Positions 63,136 through 64,000 of a stretch of DNA of 64,000 bases are shown here, piece by piece. Below the pieces are notes generated by a model. It was not told where the DNA came from. It was given only the letters and a program-made list of their open reading frames with translations, and ran no database searches. This stretch comes from Datnioides undecimradiatus (Eukaryota; Chordata; Actinopteri; Lobotiformes; Datnioididae). The translations under genes and the position numbers were made by a program. Position 1 is the first letter of the stretch; every line of letters begins with the position of its first letter. Where the stretch lies: positions 9,320,023 to 9,384,022 of the forward strand of contig WARS01000013.1 of assembly GCA_008933995.1 (NCBI GenBank), given 5' to 3'.

Positions 63136-64000
63136 GACGTCTGCCGGTACTGCTGTCACCTTTTTAATCTGAAAATAAGCAACATAAAACCAGCTGGGAG
63201 ACCGGAGAGCGTCTGTGGAAAATCCATCATTTAAATGCTTATTTCTGTTGGCAAATGACAATCAGCCTACATTTAACACACGCGTCCAGATGTTTCAAGA
63301 GACGCCTTAAACGAGGGTTCATAGTGGGGTTTATTTAGGGTGACATTTAATTACGTATCATGGATGACGTGGGTGTCTCCCATCTCTATGATCCATTACA
63401 CATAATGTCAGCATTTGTAATGTGTATCTAGTGAATTACATCAAAGCAAAATGTTAACTGAACCTAAAATATTCCAATTATTCTGCATGTTTTAATTAAA
63501 ATTTTTCCACCATCTTGACAAAGCTGTTTCTTCATAAATACTCCATCCATTTCCACCCATTGAAAGAACAACAGCTAAAAGTAAAGCTGTAAAACATAAA
63601 CAGGTTAATGAAAAGTGCAACACAAAAACAGATAGAAAGGGGACAACTTGACATTAGCTGCTGCATTACCCGGATCACTCTAATGCTTGAAAACAAGGGA
63701 GTCTTTTCTATGTTAGTGACACATCATCTAGGCTTTTCCTACCCTAACAAATCAAAATGTGTTCAGTATTTGTAATCAGAACTTCCCATTCAAAGCAATG
63801 ATATTAGGATGACCATGAGCAGTGCCTGTAACCATATATTACAGTATCTTTGGTGAAAATTACACATCATTTTCTCAATGTTTTCCCATTTTGGCTGCAC
63901 GAGAAGCCAAATCAGAACTACCACGTATTTGAAGCATTAAATAAGGCATCTATATGTCATAATTCACCAAAAAGAAATCACACTCTGCGTTGCTTTCTGC
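63136..64000. other. AT-rich end of window, probably intron
   Basis: No exon, RNA gene or repeat was recognised on either strand. If the block at 62600-63135 is a first exon, this is the start of its intron. Confidence 0.4.

Overview
The window looks like nuclear DNA of a ray-finned fish, most likely a spiny-rayed (acanthomorph) teleost. Compact multi-exon vertebrate genes with short GT-AG introns lie in AT-rich spacer DNA. The spacers carry microsatellites and interspersed repeats whose consensus I recognise from acanthomorph genomes. The protein identities below rest on recalled sequences of the human and fish families; no search was run.

Layout. (1) 26-21906, + strand: AMP deaminase 2 (ampd2), 18 coding exons, 834 codons plus stop, with a 14 kb first intron. 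(2) 25588-31607, - strand: eps8l3, an EPS8-like adaptor (PTB, SH3 and SAM-like regions), 19 coding exons, 600 codons plus stop, convergent with ampd2. (3) 33783-37550, - strand: irf6, 7 coding exons, 492 codons plus stop. (4) 39988-42337, - strand: a GCAP1-type guanylate cyclase-activating protein, 4 exons, 189 codons plus stop. (5) 42338-48450: a repeat-rich spacer with a tRNA-derived SINE and three copies of one MITE-like family. (6) 48451-55957, + strand: the fish homologue of human C6orf132, a proline-rich protein, 5 coding exons, 773 codons plus stop. (7) 58323-60942, - strand: wdr77 (MEP50), 10 exons, 329 codons plus stop. (8) About 62600 to the end: a CpG-rich stretch that looks like the promoter and non-coding 5' exon of a + strand gene lying mostly outside the window.

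For each of the six genes every exon junction was read from the sequence and the total length is a multiple of three with an intact frame. All six look functional. The genes do not form one pathway: purine nucleotide metabolism (ampd2), actin and receptor signalling (eps8l3), epithelial differentiation (irf6), photoreceptor calcium feedback (GCAP), an epithelial-type proline-rich protein of unknown function (C6orf132 homologue), and arginine methylation with PRMT5 (wdr77). Their order combines blocks that in human lie on 1p13 (AMPD2, EPS8L3, WDR77), 1q32 (IRF6) and 6p21 (GUCA1A, C6orf132).

I found no undescribed system. The points most worth a second look are the GC-AG intron in ampd2, a candidate internal promoter in ampd2 intron 1, the doubled WPKEEPV motif in the Irf6 linker, conserved short motifs in the C6orf132 homologue, and the mixed synteny. 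I saw no retroviral, LTR or Polinton element.
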